DNA from: Arachnopeziza araneosa
Lineage: Eukaryota > Ascomycota > Leotiomycetes > Helotiales > Arachnopezizaceae
Length of the DNA: 64,000 nucleotides
Direction of reading: 5' to 3'
Assembly (NCBI GenBank): GCA_003988855.1
Contig: QYAI01000051.1
Span: 1-64,000, forward strand
Shown here: positions 49,092-60,659 of the stretch, one piece after another
Numbering within the stretch: position 1 is the stretch's first letter
Layout of the letters: each line of letters starts with the position of its first letter
The notes under the pieces: model-generated
What the model was told of the DNA's origin: nothing
Databases searched by the model: none
What the model saw: the letters and a program-made list of their open reading frames with translations, nothing else
Translations under genes and position numbers: made by a program

Positions 49092-51340
49092 ATGTCTGCG
49101 CAGTCACAGGGTAAGGGCAAGGGTAAAGATATCTCTTCTAGCATGCAGTCTTTAGCAATTAGCAATGCTAGCCGCACTGCAGCTTCTGATGCTCAGCGAA
49201 AATCACGAAATGAGAAAGCAAAGTGAAAGAGAGAACTATGGAAAATGGATTAATTCCGCTCTGGAGCTGCCCGGCTGGAGTCTATCTGAAAATGACCGCG
49301 TTACAGTAGGTAAGGATATCACAGCCAATTTTTTCCAAATCAATTTCAACGGAGACCAAAAACTTTACAGCTATACTGTAAATTTTGGTTTGGTAAACAA
49401 CAGGGAACCAAGGCAACGTGTAATTCGGAGGGATTTGATGACTGCTTTACTCAATACTCGCTTCGGCGAAGAACCACGACCAACCTATGCAAGCGACTAT
49501 TTCTCTCAGGTTGTTTCGATAGGCAATTTATTTTCCCACGAATTATTAAACACTCCGGATAAGAGGATACCTAGAAATGAGCTTGCTGTCATGCATCCTC
49601 ACACGAGTCGTCCAAATGCAAACCCACATCCCCAAGTTCAGTCTACAATTACATTTCAGGGAGAACTTAAAATGGCAGAACTGTTGGCACATGTCAAATC
49701 AAAGAATCGAGCCTGGGCAAACTTTCACTTGGGAGAGATCTTCAAAGCGCTAAACATTATTTCTTGGAAGAGAATTCACGATTATTCATGGACAGGTGGA
49801 CGAATGGCAACAAGTTTTATCCTGTTGAAGATAGTAAATGGCGAGTGGAGATCTCAAACACTTAAAGTCTATGAAATCAGAACGGGATTTTTCTCCTCAG
49901 TCCGTCCCGGTGACGGTTCTCTGCTCTTGAACGTCAATATTACAACAACAGCATTCTTCCCTCCTCTTAAAATGAACCTCTAGGACTGGATCTTTGCTCG
50001 CTGGGGTAATGAGCAGTCATCACCATGGTTACCACCAAGTGGAAAACGCAATTGGGGGGCTCTGATCGGCCTCAAGGTCATTTTCGATCCTGAGGGTCAG
50101 ACCGGGAAGCAGCGGAGAATTGCGAACATCAGTAATCTTGATGTCGGTCACCAGACATTTCAGCCATCTCCTCCTACTGGTTCTCCCCATGTCACTGTTC
50201 CAGGAGCAATCACTGTTATCCAGCATATGAGAACTAGTAAGTTGCAAAATGTTTTATTGTTGTCCATGATTACTTAGCTGAGATGTCTCAATAGAGTATG
50301 GGAATTTTGCTTTCAATCCCAACGCTTGCTGTGTCAATCTAGGTGGAAAACTGGCAGACCGTGAAAGATTGTATTCTGCAGATAGACTTCAAATTGTGCC
50401 GTGGCAGAATGCTTTGGAGAAGATTGATGATGTCTTCCCCGGAGCTATGCTTCGGGTTGCCACGAGAGATCCCCAACAAAACCAGAATTTAATTGCAAGT
50501 CACGCTCTTGCTCCTTTGGGTATTGGTAATTCGCCAGGATCGTTCTTGGAGGTAATCTAGGGCTCAAGTGTAAAGACCACTTCAATTGACTTTTAGCAGG
50601 CTTTTGGATTTGTAATTCCGCCCTCTCTCATCCAGCTGAAGCCTCGAAGTTTGAAACAGCCAAAATTGACATATGGTGAAGGTGTTACAATTTCTTCTGA
50701 GAAATCGCCTGCAACGTGGAACTTAGAGAGGGTGAAAAGCTTTTATGGCCGCGGAGTCGAGTACAAGAGGTTGTGTGTTATCAAACTTAACTCAAACAAA
50801 AATGCCGAAACTCAAATAATTTCATTTGTAAAGGACCTGCAACTTGCCTTGCGCAAGTATGACATCAATGCTCCGACTTCTCAAATTGAATCGCTTTCGC
50901 TTCCGCAAAACTGGACCCGACAGTACCTCGCTCGAGAATTCAGCGCTGTATTCAAAAGATTTCAAGGATCCAGTAATCCACTCGTTCTCGTCATTCTGCC
51001 GAGGAAAGACGCTATCTATTACAGCGACGTGAAGTGGTGGGGAGATTGTGTTGCTGGAGTTGCAACAATATGCTTCACAATGGACTGTCAAAAAGTGCCC
51101 ACCCACCAAGAGCATTTCCAAAAATAACGTCCTCGGGAATTTATGGTAAACACTCACCTTGAAATTTTCCCGCTGTTTGCTAACCAAATATCAAGTCTGA
51201 AGTTCAACTTTAAGTTATTGGGGCAGAATCACCATATAAAAGACCTCCATAACGAGAAAGGTATAGGGATAAAGCCGAAAACTTTGATAGTCGGAGCAGA
51301 TGTAACTCATTCTGGAAAGGGTCGGGATCCAGGGTGTCTC
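49092..51340 (+). pseudogene. Argonaute (QDE-2-type) pseudogene truncated in the PIWI domain
   Basis: The original ATG is probably 49092 (MSAQSQGKGKGKDISS). A one-base shift near 49205 moves into the frame carrying the Argonaute N domain (ANFFQINFNGDQKLYSYTVN) and linker 1 (RTGFFSSVRPGDGSLLLNVN). A TAG at 49981-49983 interrupts before DWIFARWGNEQSSPW, where Gln would be expected. The PAZ-region reading continues through introns 50237-50294 and 50552-50599. The MID part includes ATWNLERVKSFYG and NPLVLVILPRKDAIYYSDVK. A frameshift near 51082 follows, then an intron (51146-51195), and PIWI begins with LKFNFKLLGQNHH and GADVTHSGKGRDPGC, which holds the first catalytic Asp. Similarity ends at about 51338, so the rest of PIWI, with the other catalytic residues, is absent. 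Slicing activity and probably any product are lost. Confidence 0.9.
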
Positions 51341-52084
51341 AAAATCTGGCATATCAACAAAGCCTTGCCCTCAGCCTCATCTCGTCGCGCAGGCAGACAT
51401 GTCCAGAACATTCGAGCAGCAACGGTGGCCCCTGCGCTAATTGGCCTGTGCATTCCCAGGGCAACAGCCTCGCATCAGCCCCTGATTTAATCCCGTGATA
51501 TCAGCCTCAGCTTTGAGGCAACAGCGGGAGGGTTCTTGTCAATGATGATTGAGGGAACGTTTGAGATGCAAAGATTGAAAAACGGAGCAAATATGCCAGA
51601 ATAGAGCGCTCCAATGAACGGTTTGCAGGGTCCAACGGCGTGAAAGGCTGTGAAATGGGCGGTGGCAGCCTTGAGATTCTGCAGGCAGCAACGTGTAGAA
51701 ATCGTAGAATTGAATAGAATCCCGCCAATTTCACGCTAGCCGAAATTGTCCACAGCCGACCTTTTTCTCTAGAAATACTCCAGACTCCTTCCCCCAAATC
51801 CTCCTTCTCCAAACCACTTCAAACCCTTTACATACTCTTGCGCAGATCAATTTGATCCTTTCCTACCTTTACGAATAGACTCAAGGTATGTTCAAACCTT
51901 TGTTGGACTTCATTGCAGCTGCCTAGACTTTGTTTTGAGGTTCAGCCTCATAGCAGAGCTTCAACAGCTGTCCAATCTTGCATGTCAACAACCGCAAAAA
52001 AAACTTCAACGCTTCTGCAAATCTTTCAATCAACCTCAACCGCAGTCGCTGACTCTACCTTCTCTAGATACCCCAACCGCAATC
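51341..52084. other. hsp90 upstream region
   Basis: 745 bases between the Argonaute break and the Hsp90 start. It includes a leader with CT-rich stretches, and GTATG at about 51888 may start a leader intron. I see no clean heat-shock element. Confidence 0.5.
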
Positions 52085-54240
52085 ATGCCTGGCGAAACCT
52101 TCGAATTCCAGGCTGAGATTTCTCAGCTGCTCTCCCTCATCATCAACACAGTTTACTCCAACAAGGAAATCTTCCTACGAGAGCTTGTTTCCAACTGTTC
52201 CGATGCTCTTGACAAGATTAGATATGAGGCCCTCTCCGATTCGAGTAAGCTTGAGTCTGGCAAGGACCTTCGTATCGACATCATCCCCGACAAGGAGAAC
52301 AAGACTCTTACTATCCGCGATACCGGTATTGGTATGACCAAGGCTGTAAGTACAAAATTCAAAGCGTTTACTTTCAGGTGTGCTAATCCCACTAGGATCT
52401 CGTCAACAACCTCGGTACGATCGCACGATCTGGCACCAAGCAATTTATGGAGGCTCTGTCCGCAGGTGCTGATATTTCCATGATTGGTCAATTTGGTGTT
52501 GGTTTCTACTCTGCATATCTTGTTGCAGACAGAGTTACCGTCGTATCGAAGCACAATGATGACGAACAGTACATTTGGGAGTCCTCCGCCGGTGGAACTT
52601 TCACCCTCACACCTGATACCGAAGGTGAGGATCTCGGCCGTGGTACCAAGATCATTCTCCACCTCAAGGAGGAGCAAACCGACTACTTGAACGAGGCCAA
52701 GATCAAGGAGGTCATCAAGAAGCACTCCGAATTCATCTCATACCCCATCTACCTCCACGTTACAAAGGAGACTGAGAAGGAGGTTCCTGATGATGAGGAG
52801 GAAGTCAAGGAAGATGAAGATGACGAGAAGAAGGCCAAGATTGAGGAAGTAGATGATGAGGAGGAAGAAAAGAAGGAGAAGAAGACAAAGAAGATCAAGG
52901 AGACTAAGGTTGAGGAGGAGGAACTCAACAAGCAAAAGCCAATCTGGACCCGCAACCCTCAAGATATCACCACTGAGGAGTACGGTGCGTTCTACAAGTC
53001 TCTATCAAACGACTGGGAAGACCACTTGGCTGTCAAGCACTTCTCTGTTGAAGGTCAACTCGAATTCCGCGCCATCCTCTTCGTTCCTAAGCGTGCACCT
53101 TTCGATTTGTTCGAGACCAAGAAGACCAAGAACAACATCAAGTTGTACGTTCGTCGTGTCTTCATTACCGACGATGCTACCGATCTCATTCCTGAGTGGC
53201 TGAGCTTCGTTAAGGGTGTCGTTGATTCTGAGGATCTCCCTCTCAACTTGTCCCGTGAGACTCTTCAACAAAACAAGATCATGAAGGTCATCAAGAAGAA
53301 CATCGTCAAGAAGGTTCTTGAGCTCTTCACTGAGATCTCTGAGGATAAGGAGCAGTTCGACAAGTTCTACTCTGCTTTCAGCAAGAACATCAAGCTCGGT
53401 ATCCACGAGGACTCTCAAAACAGACCTGCTCTTGCCAAGCTCCTCCGATTCAACTCCACCAAGTCTGGTGATGACCAAACCTCCCTCACTGACTACATCA
53501 CCCGCATGTCTGAGCACCAAAAGAACATCTACTACATCACTGGCGAGTCCCTTAAGGCAGTCACCAAGTCACCCTTCCTTGACTCTCTCAAGGAGAAGAA
53601 CTTTGAGGTTCTCTTCCTGGTTGATCCCATTGATGAGTACGCCATGACTCAACTCAAGGAGTTCGATGGCAAGAAGCTCGTTGATATCACCAAGGACTTT
53701 GAGCTTGAGGAGACTGATGAGGAGAAGAAGGTTCGCGAGGCCGAAGAGAAGGAATATGAGAGTCTCGCCAAGGCTCTCAAGAATGTCTTGGGTGACAAGG
53801 TTGAGAAGGTCGTTGTCTCCCACAAGCTCATCGGTGCTCCTTGCGCTATCCGTACCGGCCAATTCGGTTGGTCCGCAAACATGGAGCGTATCATGAAGGC
53901 CCAAGCTCTCCGTGATACCTCAATGTCCTCCTACATGTCATCAAAGAAGACCTTTGAGATCTCACCCCGCTCACCTATCATTAAGGAGCTCAAGAAGAAG
54001 GTTGAGGCTGACGGTGAGAACGACCGAACTGTCAAATCAATCACTCAGCTCCTCTTCGAGACTTCCCTCCTGGTTTCCGGTTTCACCATCGAGGAGCCAG
54101 CTGGGTTTGCTGAGCGCATCCACAAGCTTGTTTCTCTCGGCTTAAATGTCGATGAGGAGCCAGAAACCGCCGAGGAGGCCGCCGAAGAAGAGGCTACTGG
54201 TGATGCACCTGCTGAGAGCGCGATGGAAGAGGTTGACTAA
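52085..54240 (+). CDS. hsp90: Hsp90 molecular chaperone, 701 aa
   Basis: Exon 1 is 52085-52345, the intron is 52346-52395 and exon 2 is 52396-54240. The protein is the cytosolic ATP-dependent chaperone that matures kinases, receptors and other clients. The N-terminal GHKL ATPase motifs are all present: ELVSNCSDALDKIRYEAL, DTGIGMT, GTIARSGTKQF, and GQFGVGFYSAYLVADRV. An acidic Glu/Lys linker (about residues 210-265) is followed by the middle domain with LPLNLSRETLQQ and the dimerisation domain. The last residues are MEEVD, the docking site for TPR co-chaperones. The length is normal for a fungal Hsp90 and codon use is strongly biased, as expected for a highly expressed gene. Single intact copy in the window. 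Confidence 0.99.
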
Positions 54241-54866
54241 ATGCATTAATGATGGATGGGTTTGCTTGCGGAGTTGATTGGTTGGTTTTCTTCATCAGGT
54301 CATCCTGATTTGCATCAGCCTTATCTGCTGCTTTCTGTGCCGTTTCATTGATACTATGCTTTTGGCGACTGCTTGATGGTGGTGCTCTCGGCATAATTCT
54401 AAAAATGGATGGATGTACCTTTGTGACAAGACTAGGCAGGAATAAGAATACAAAAAAGTCCAAAATATCGTCGTGTTCATTCTCTATTGTGTGTGTAATG
54501 TGATGTTGTGTTATGCGTCGGTCTGTGCAAGCCGACTGGCGAACTGCAGATGTCCGGCAGGTGGCTCATGTGTACAGGATCATGCTGCAATCTCCGGAGA
54601 TGGCCAAGTGATGCTTCCAAGCTGAATATTTCTGTTTCTTCGCCTCGGTCTATTGACTCTGTATGAGCCAGTGCTCTGGATCAAGACACAATGATCCAAA
54701 TCCACGGTATGATCTGATTCCAACATTTGATAGCTTGTATTTTTCCGGATTTGTCCTACAGTCCTACAGTCCGACTTCTATCTGGGATTCTGTGATATAT
54801 CAAGCCGCCAGGTTCAATCTTCTTTCCTCTCTTCTCAAGTCATTCATTTACTTTCAATTTGGCAGT
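54241..54866. other. Intergenic
   Basis: Terminator side of hsp90 and promoter of the Ser/Thr-rich protein. The frame of the latter is open upstream to 54663, but the signal peptide begins at 54867. Confidence 0.6.
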
Positions 54867-56999
54867 ATGGCTCTTCCTCCACTCCATCTCTTTTCACTCT
54901 TATTCGTGTTTTCACACTCTTTTATATCGCTTGTTCAAGGTCAGGGATACAACTTCCCGCCTCTTCCTTCGTTGCCTCCTTATGGGTATATCCCTCCTAT
55001 CCCAACCACGCTACCTTCCTCACCTACTACCGCTGTCACTACCACAACTACTAGTTCTATTCCTAGCTTTCATCCTAGTTCTGTCCACTCAATCACTGAT
55101 ATATCATCAACGAGAACTTCGAAGGTGCTAACAGAACCGAAATCTGCAGCATCGGGGCTCCTTGAGGATCCTGCGAGATGTACGGTTTTGAGTCTTAGCT
55201 TAAAGGTGGTTACGCATACGAAATTGGAGAGAATTACGAGGGTGGAGACGGTTACAACGTTGAGTTTGCAGACGGAGACGAGGACGGTTTGTTTGCATGG
55301 GAAGGGCACTGTGCTGGGACCTTCTATTACACCTAAGTCATCCTCCTTCGCATCTACATCCTCGAAGAGTATCAAAACCTCCACATTAGAACAGTCTATT
55401 ACACCCAGATCATCGATATCAAGCCCAAAATCAACGTCTACGCCATCGAAGAGTTCGATACCATTAACACTAGAACCTTCTGTTACACGTAGGCCATCTC
55501 TCTCAAACTCAAATTCGGTATCTACGTTATATGCGTCGTCCCTGCAACTATCTCTTGGAGCAAAAGTCCCTGATCCATCGTCGTCTTCTACAAAGAGTTC
55601 ACGACCAGTAAAGACCAGTTCAGGCTCTAAGAGAGTGCATTCCACGAAGAAGAGTTCGAGCATCACGACTTCAACTTTCAAAACATCCGCTGTCAAGACT
55701 TCGGTTGTCCCGACTCCAACATCTGATGATTGCGGGGAGAACGATCCAACTCCCCTGCCTGCTCCTGTTTATGGTTATGAGTACGCAAATGGAAAAGAAG
55801 TTGTGGAGAGAGGCGTGGAGGGTCGTGACTATATAAATGGATACCCGCCTCCTCCTCCACCACCACCTGGATATGGGAATCCAGCAACCTCATCGTCAAC
55901 TTCGAAGAAATTGACAACTTCGGCCTCTAGTTTTAGTCATACGGTCTCTCCTACGTCATCGAAGAGTAGTCTACTACCGACAGTTTCTAAGAACGGAGAT
56001 CCTACAACTGTAAAGTCATCATCGGTGAAGAGTTCGTCAACGGACGTTATTAGCTCGAGCCATTCGCAGTCCTCACTATCCAAGAGCCAATCTTCACCAA
56101 CACCAGTTTCTGCCGACCCAACTACGGCGAAGTCTTCATCATCGGCGAAGAGTTCAATAGAAGTTCTCAGCTCGAGCCATTCGCAATCCTCACTATCCAA
56201 GAGCCAGACTTCACCAACACCAATTCCTGCCGACCCAACTACGACAAAATCTTCATCGTCAAACGGCTCCCTATCTTCAATTAATCGAGGTGGACCGCCT
56301 ACTTCTTCAGCGTCTACGGGTTCTAAAAGTTCGACTTCCTCAGCTGCTGGTAACGACTATCCGCCACCGGGTTATGGAGATCCAACAACTCTAGCTTCAT
56401 TGCGGAAGAGTCCAACACCGTCGATATCTTCAAGCCATGAAACTCTCGCGCCTTCAGTACCTTCTTCAAAGACTTCTTTATTATCAACGCCTGGCCGTGG
56501 CAATCCTACCACTTCATCAACTTCTAGAACCACAACAACATCTGTATCTGCAAGCCATGTAACGTCCACTCCCTCGGTATCTTTAAGCCATGCAACACCC
56601 ACTCCTTCGGTATCTTCAAGCCATGCAACGCCAACTCCTTCACTATCCTCTGCCAAGAGCTCCGTGGTATCAACGCCTCATAGCGATCCACACCCTACGT
56701 TGCCAACAACAACATCATCAATACCCAAAACCCCAGCAGCTTCAACACTGCCAATCCAGTCACCTCCAGGCTACGGTGATCCTCACCCCACCCTTTCTCC
56801 CACGCCTTCTCACACACCCTCTCAATCTCAACCAAACCCTCCCAAAACTCCAACTCCTATCCCCTCAGCACCAGGCTACGGAAATCCACCGGTGCTAGTT
56901 CCAATCTCATCAGCACCTAGTTACAAGAAACCTCCATCTCCTTCCCTTTCCTTCCCTTTCCCGCCTCTCCCCACGCTTCCGGTGCCGATTTTAGGTTAG
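54867..56999 (+). CDS. Secreted Ser/Thr/Pro-rich protein, 710 aa
   Basis: Single exon. The ATG at 54867 is chosen because it starts a signal peptide (MALPPLHLFSLLFVFSHSFI, then SLVQG); an upstream in-frame ATG at 54663 would bury it. The mature part is mostly Ser, Thr, Pro and Lys, with one compact segment near residues 95-150 (CTVLSLSLKVVTHTKLERIT, TRTVCLHGKG) holding the few Cys. The motif PPGYGDP/PGYGNP recurs four times in the second half, and a 39-codon block is duplicated. No GPI signal or wall-binding domain is recognised. It is probably an O-mannosylated wall or extracellular matrix protein. Function unknown. Confidence 0.8.
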   Translation: MALPPLHLFSLLFVFSHSFISLVQGQGYNFPPLPSLPPYGYIPPIPTTLPSSPTTAVTTTTTSSIPSFHPSSVHSITDISSTRTSKVLTEPKSAASGLLEDPARCTVLSLSLKVVTHTKLERITRVETVTTLSLQTETRTVCLHGKGTVLGPSITPKSSSFASTSSKSIKTSTLEQSITPRSSISSPKSTSTPSKSSIPLTLEPSVTRRPSLSNSNSVSTLYASSLQLSLGAKVPDPSSSSTKSSRPVKTSSGSKRVHSTKKSSSITTSTFKTSAVKTSVVPTPTSDDCGENDPTPLPAPVYGYEYANGKEVVERGVEGRDYINGYPPPPPPPPGYGNPATSSSTSKKLTTSASSFSHTVSPTSSKSSLLPTVSKNGDPTTVKSSSVKSSSTDVISSSHSQSSLSKSQSSPTPVSADPTTAKSSSSAKSSIEVLSSSHSQSSLSKSQTSPTPIPADPTTTKSSSSNGSLSSINRGGPPTSSASTGSKSSTSSAAGNDYPPPGYGDPTTLASLRKSPTPSISSSHETLAPSVPSSKTSLLSTPGRGNPTTSSTSRTTTTSVSASHVTSTPSVSLSHATPTPSVSSSHATPTPSLSSAKSSVVSTPHSDPHPTLPTTTSSIPKTPAASTLPIQSPPGYGDPHPTLSPTPSHTPSQSQPNPPKTPTPIPSAPGYGNPPVLVPISSAPSYKKPPSPSLSFPFPPLPTLPVPILG
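56052..56285 (+). repeat. 117-bp tandem duplication in the Ser/Thr-rich gene
   Basis: Two copies, 117 bases (39 codons) apart, begin with SSSHSQSSLSKSQ and continue SPTP.(S/P)ADPTT.KSSSS. The frame is kept. Shorter SSSHATPTPS-type units follow near 56570-56640. Confidence 0.8.
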
Positions 57000-58075
57000 C
57001 CTCCAGGAGTTCTTGGGGATGGTAGTGGGATTGGAAGCAGAAATAGTGACGGGAGAGATAGATGAGGTAAATAAGAACAGGAGAGGGAGATTTTGTGGTG
57101 ATTATTTAGTTAGTGTTTTTAAGAAGGAGGAAGAAAGAGCGTGAAGGGAATTTGAGTTTGGATATTGGTTCAGTTCGACGGGCGGATTTCACGAGTTGCT
57201 TATTTTGTCTCCGTGGCTATCTTTTCTATTTACTTCTAAAGGACTCGTTTAATTTTGAGAAAGTAACTTGACTCTTTTCACCTCCTCCACTACGAATGAA
57301 AACAGCGGTATTTCAACCGTATCTGGGCTATCACAAATGGTCAAAATCAAATTTCAGTGATTTCTCATCTCAATTTTGATCGGAGATGCTGCATTGGATA
57401 ATTGTTGGACTGGAGGATCGAATCGAGGTAAATCGCCGTACTCGTTGTTCGCTGGTGGGACTAACCTCACCTAGCATCCTTGCTTCAGGCACCCACCTAC
57501 CCACGAGGTTATTGATAATATCTCATGCTAATTTACACATCATTATAAGCTTAGGATGTTGGTGGAAATCGCGACGGCGGAACTAAGAGTGCCGATGTGC
57601 CGACTTGATACAAATATTTTCTGGGCGGATTTGGGCGAGGATTTTCTTCGTGGTGATGGCGTGCGGGGATTGCGGACGGAAGCTCCGCTTCGAAAAAGGT
57701 GCAAAAGGTGCGACGTGCAACAAATAAAGAGAGACGTGTGTTGCGTAATTGTCGAACTCGTGGCACCTGACACAGGTCAAGAACTTATCGTGCTCGGGTA
57801 CAATGATTGAGTAAACCTCCCCCAACGCCCCAGAATATATAGCCCTTATTCAATTTAATGTGTTTATACGCAAAGATTTTTGTATGTATTTTCTACACCA
57901 TGCTAGGAATATTCTTCTAGCCTGAGGTTTTGGCCCTGCACCTATGACTGACCACGACAACGTTAGTTCAGCTGAAAGCTGCAACCTCTCGGACTTATTC
58001 AGGTGCTACAAATATGTGGCTGATCTCATCGCAGGATGCTTCATCAACTCGACTTTGTTTCATTTTCCTTGAGCC
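57000..58075. other. Intergenic
   Basis: About 1.1 kb. Overlapping frames of 60-84 codons around 57550-57825 on both strands show no domain or splice structure. The right end is the promoter of the CorA-like gene. Confidence 0.55.
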
Positions 58076-60659
58076 ATGGAAGAGAGCAAGGCCGACGTCC
58101 CCGTGCCTGATACTTCAGCATCAGCATTACCTCCAAGCGATGAGGTCGTAGCTTTGCTGAGGGAAATCAACAAGAGTTTGAAAGTTCAGAATGAGAGGCT
58201 GGCCAGGTTGGAAGCGCGTGACAATTTTAGGCGGCAGAGGAGAGAGGGAGACTTGCATACTATTCCGGAGAACTCTACTCAGGGCGAGGTAGACCACGCA
58301 GGGTCTGTTGGACCATCTACATCGCAACTAGTTGGTGGGCCGAATGATGGCAACTATGACCGTGAGGACTTACTTGCCATGGTTGAACAAGACCTGCAAA
58401 ATTTTGGCGCGACTGAGCAAGAAATTTTGGGAAGTCTTAATAATCTGAGAGCTCCTCTTGAAGGCGAGAGACCGACCTACACAAGGATATCAAGAAAACA
58501 CATCTCTCCTGAGACATTAGACCGCTACCTGCTCCCTTGGCATCTTGACTCGGTATTTTATCTTCTCTTTCTTGGAGCTGTTGACTGATCATGAAGGATC
58601 CATCACTTATCATCATCAAAAGATGGGTGCCGGAGCCAGAACAGGATTTACTATTTCATCACACAAGAATGATTCGTAAGGGACGAGCTTTATCTTTCAC
58701 GACACCTTATGTCGATGAATCGAATACAGCACTAGGAGATGCATCCTCCTCCGATATCATTAAAGTCAACTATTTGTCTGAAATCATCGCGCCCATTGAA
58801 GGAGAGCCGTTATCCCGCGGGTTTCTCCAAGCACCATTGGACCATCGCATCATGACAGGGTTCATTGGCGACTCCCAAGTACCAGCGCATACCACTCTGG
58901 AGTTTCGAGATTTGCGCAAGGTGTGGCTGTCAAAATATGAAAACCATGTTTGGCCAGTTGGAGCGAGACCAAATCTCTTACATGAACTCATGGATTTCTT
59001 GCGTACGGTAGATGGATCACGAGCAGAAATTTTCATCCGGGATACTGATCTCCACTCGAACAACAGACTCTATTCACTCGGGGAGGTTGCTGAATATAAA
59101 AGTGGGAGAGATCCGTTCTTGCTTCCGGATGGCCAGTCTGTGACGATGGTAGACGGGGTGAAAAGGTATCCAGGGACGGATGGAATCCAGATTTGCCCTG
59201 TGACTTGGCATATCAAAGAGGATGAGCTGCGGGTTAATCCACTTCCCAAACCGTATTTTGCACCTTGGATAAGAACAATGTAGGTTAAAAGCTGACATGT
59301 CTTACCTTACTAATATCTGGTAGTCTTCTCGAAGGCATTTCAAACCTCTTTCAGCCGGATAGAGAAACCAAAAGGGTGCCACCAGTTCCTGCTCTTCCCT
59401 TCCTCTCTGGAGAAGGAGGCACGCTGTTCGAACACTTGAGTGGTGGTTCCCTTGCATGGTTCAAATGGCCGCCCGACCGAGCAGTCGTGAACATTCAGTT
59501 TTCCTGGTTCAGGATAATACCGACACGTACATACAAGGAGCATGGTCGGGTACAGAATAACTTGCACCAGGACAACCCGATCTGGAAATCTGGTTTTCTG
59601 TTTGGTAGTCGAACACGCATGTTTAAGGAGCAAGTGTGGACTCTGAAGACAATCTATCGCTCGATGGCCGATCCAACACCCCCTAATCGTCACTTAGGTG
59701 GTGAGCTCTATTGGACCACTTTGCTTCTGACACCGCCTGGATTCTACACCAAGAGACCACGGAACGAACAGTATGTTTTCAACGAGAGTATCCTTGAGCT
59801 GCCACTATTCTTACTCTATCGCATAATGGAAGCCGTCACCGCCCTCAGCACAGATTGGAATATCATTCTGGACTATATGGAGGACCTGATGGTCGACTAC
59901 AATGCCGTCTTCTCTCCAGAATACCACGACACCCTCCTTCTCGACGATGTCGAGTTCAGCCGATCTCGCGGGCTCTCCTGGATTCTCGACGCCCTCAAAA
60001 TGTTTGAGAACAGCATTAGCGGGGCCGAAGACGTGTACATTGGGTTTCTCCGCGAGATCTGCGATCCGATCCGTGATCAGGACGCAAGACACAACATCCG
60101 GACTCCCGGACGCGCCCAAGTAGCCAACGCCAGTCAGGCGTTGGAACACTTCACCAAGTTGCAGATCAGGATGAACGTGATCCGGAGTCGCGCCATCGAG
60201 TTGCGTGCTGGGTTGGCCCAAGCCTCGACCGTAATCGAGGGCCGTGTTGCAGCGGAGAGTGTGCAGCGCTTGACCTACGTCTCCGTATTCTACGCGCCCC
60301 TCATCTTCTGTGCTTTCCTGGCGCTGCTCGTCCCCACGCCGCTGCTGTACTACGTTGCCGTCCCCCTCTGCCTCGCCACCTACTTCGCCGTCGTCAAACT
60401 CCATATCTTGGAAAGGTGGTCTTATCTTCTCCGCTTCAAGATCAGTGAGAGACTTAGGAAATTGAGAGATGGGGGTGGAGATGGAGATGATGATGAAGAT
60501 CTTCCGACTCCGGATTTGAGAGACAAGGAGCAGTCTTCTGGATCTGGGACGGAGACGAAAGAGGTCGAGATAGAAGCGAAGACTGAGCAGGAGGAGGTGA
60601 AGAAAGAGGGCAGTGTGGATGTGGATAGCAAGGAGGAACGAGAGCTGTGGGAAGATTGA
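58076..60659 (+). CDS. CorA-like membrane protein, 831 aa
   Basis: Exons 58076-58552, 58597-59279 and 59324-60659 are joined by two 44-nt introns and give 832 codons. Residues 20-50 are a likely coiled coil (DEVVALLREINKSLKVQNER). The soluble middle contains IKRWVPEPEQDLLFHHTRMI and VTWHIKEDELRVNPLPKPY. The C-terminal part is long-helical (TDWNIILDYMEDLMVDYNAV, LQIRMNVIRSRAIELRAGLA) and leads to two closely spaced membrane helices (VFYAPLIFCAFLALLVPTPL and YYVAVPLCLATYFAVV), the layout of the CorA metal-ion transporter fold. The GMN signature that CorA channels carry after the first helix is not present, so magnesium transport cannot be assumed. A charged Glu/Lys tail follows. Intact. Confidence 0.85.

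Noticed and set aside
51676..51720. GAA-rich cluster as a heat-shock element for hsp90
   Set aside because: GAA triplets occur at 51698, 51707, 51712 and 51717, but all in one orientation. The alternating GAA/TTC pattern at 5-base steps is missing.
59811..60404. 197-codon minus-strand frame
   Set aside because: Antisense of the CorA-like gene exon 3.
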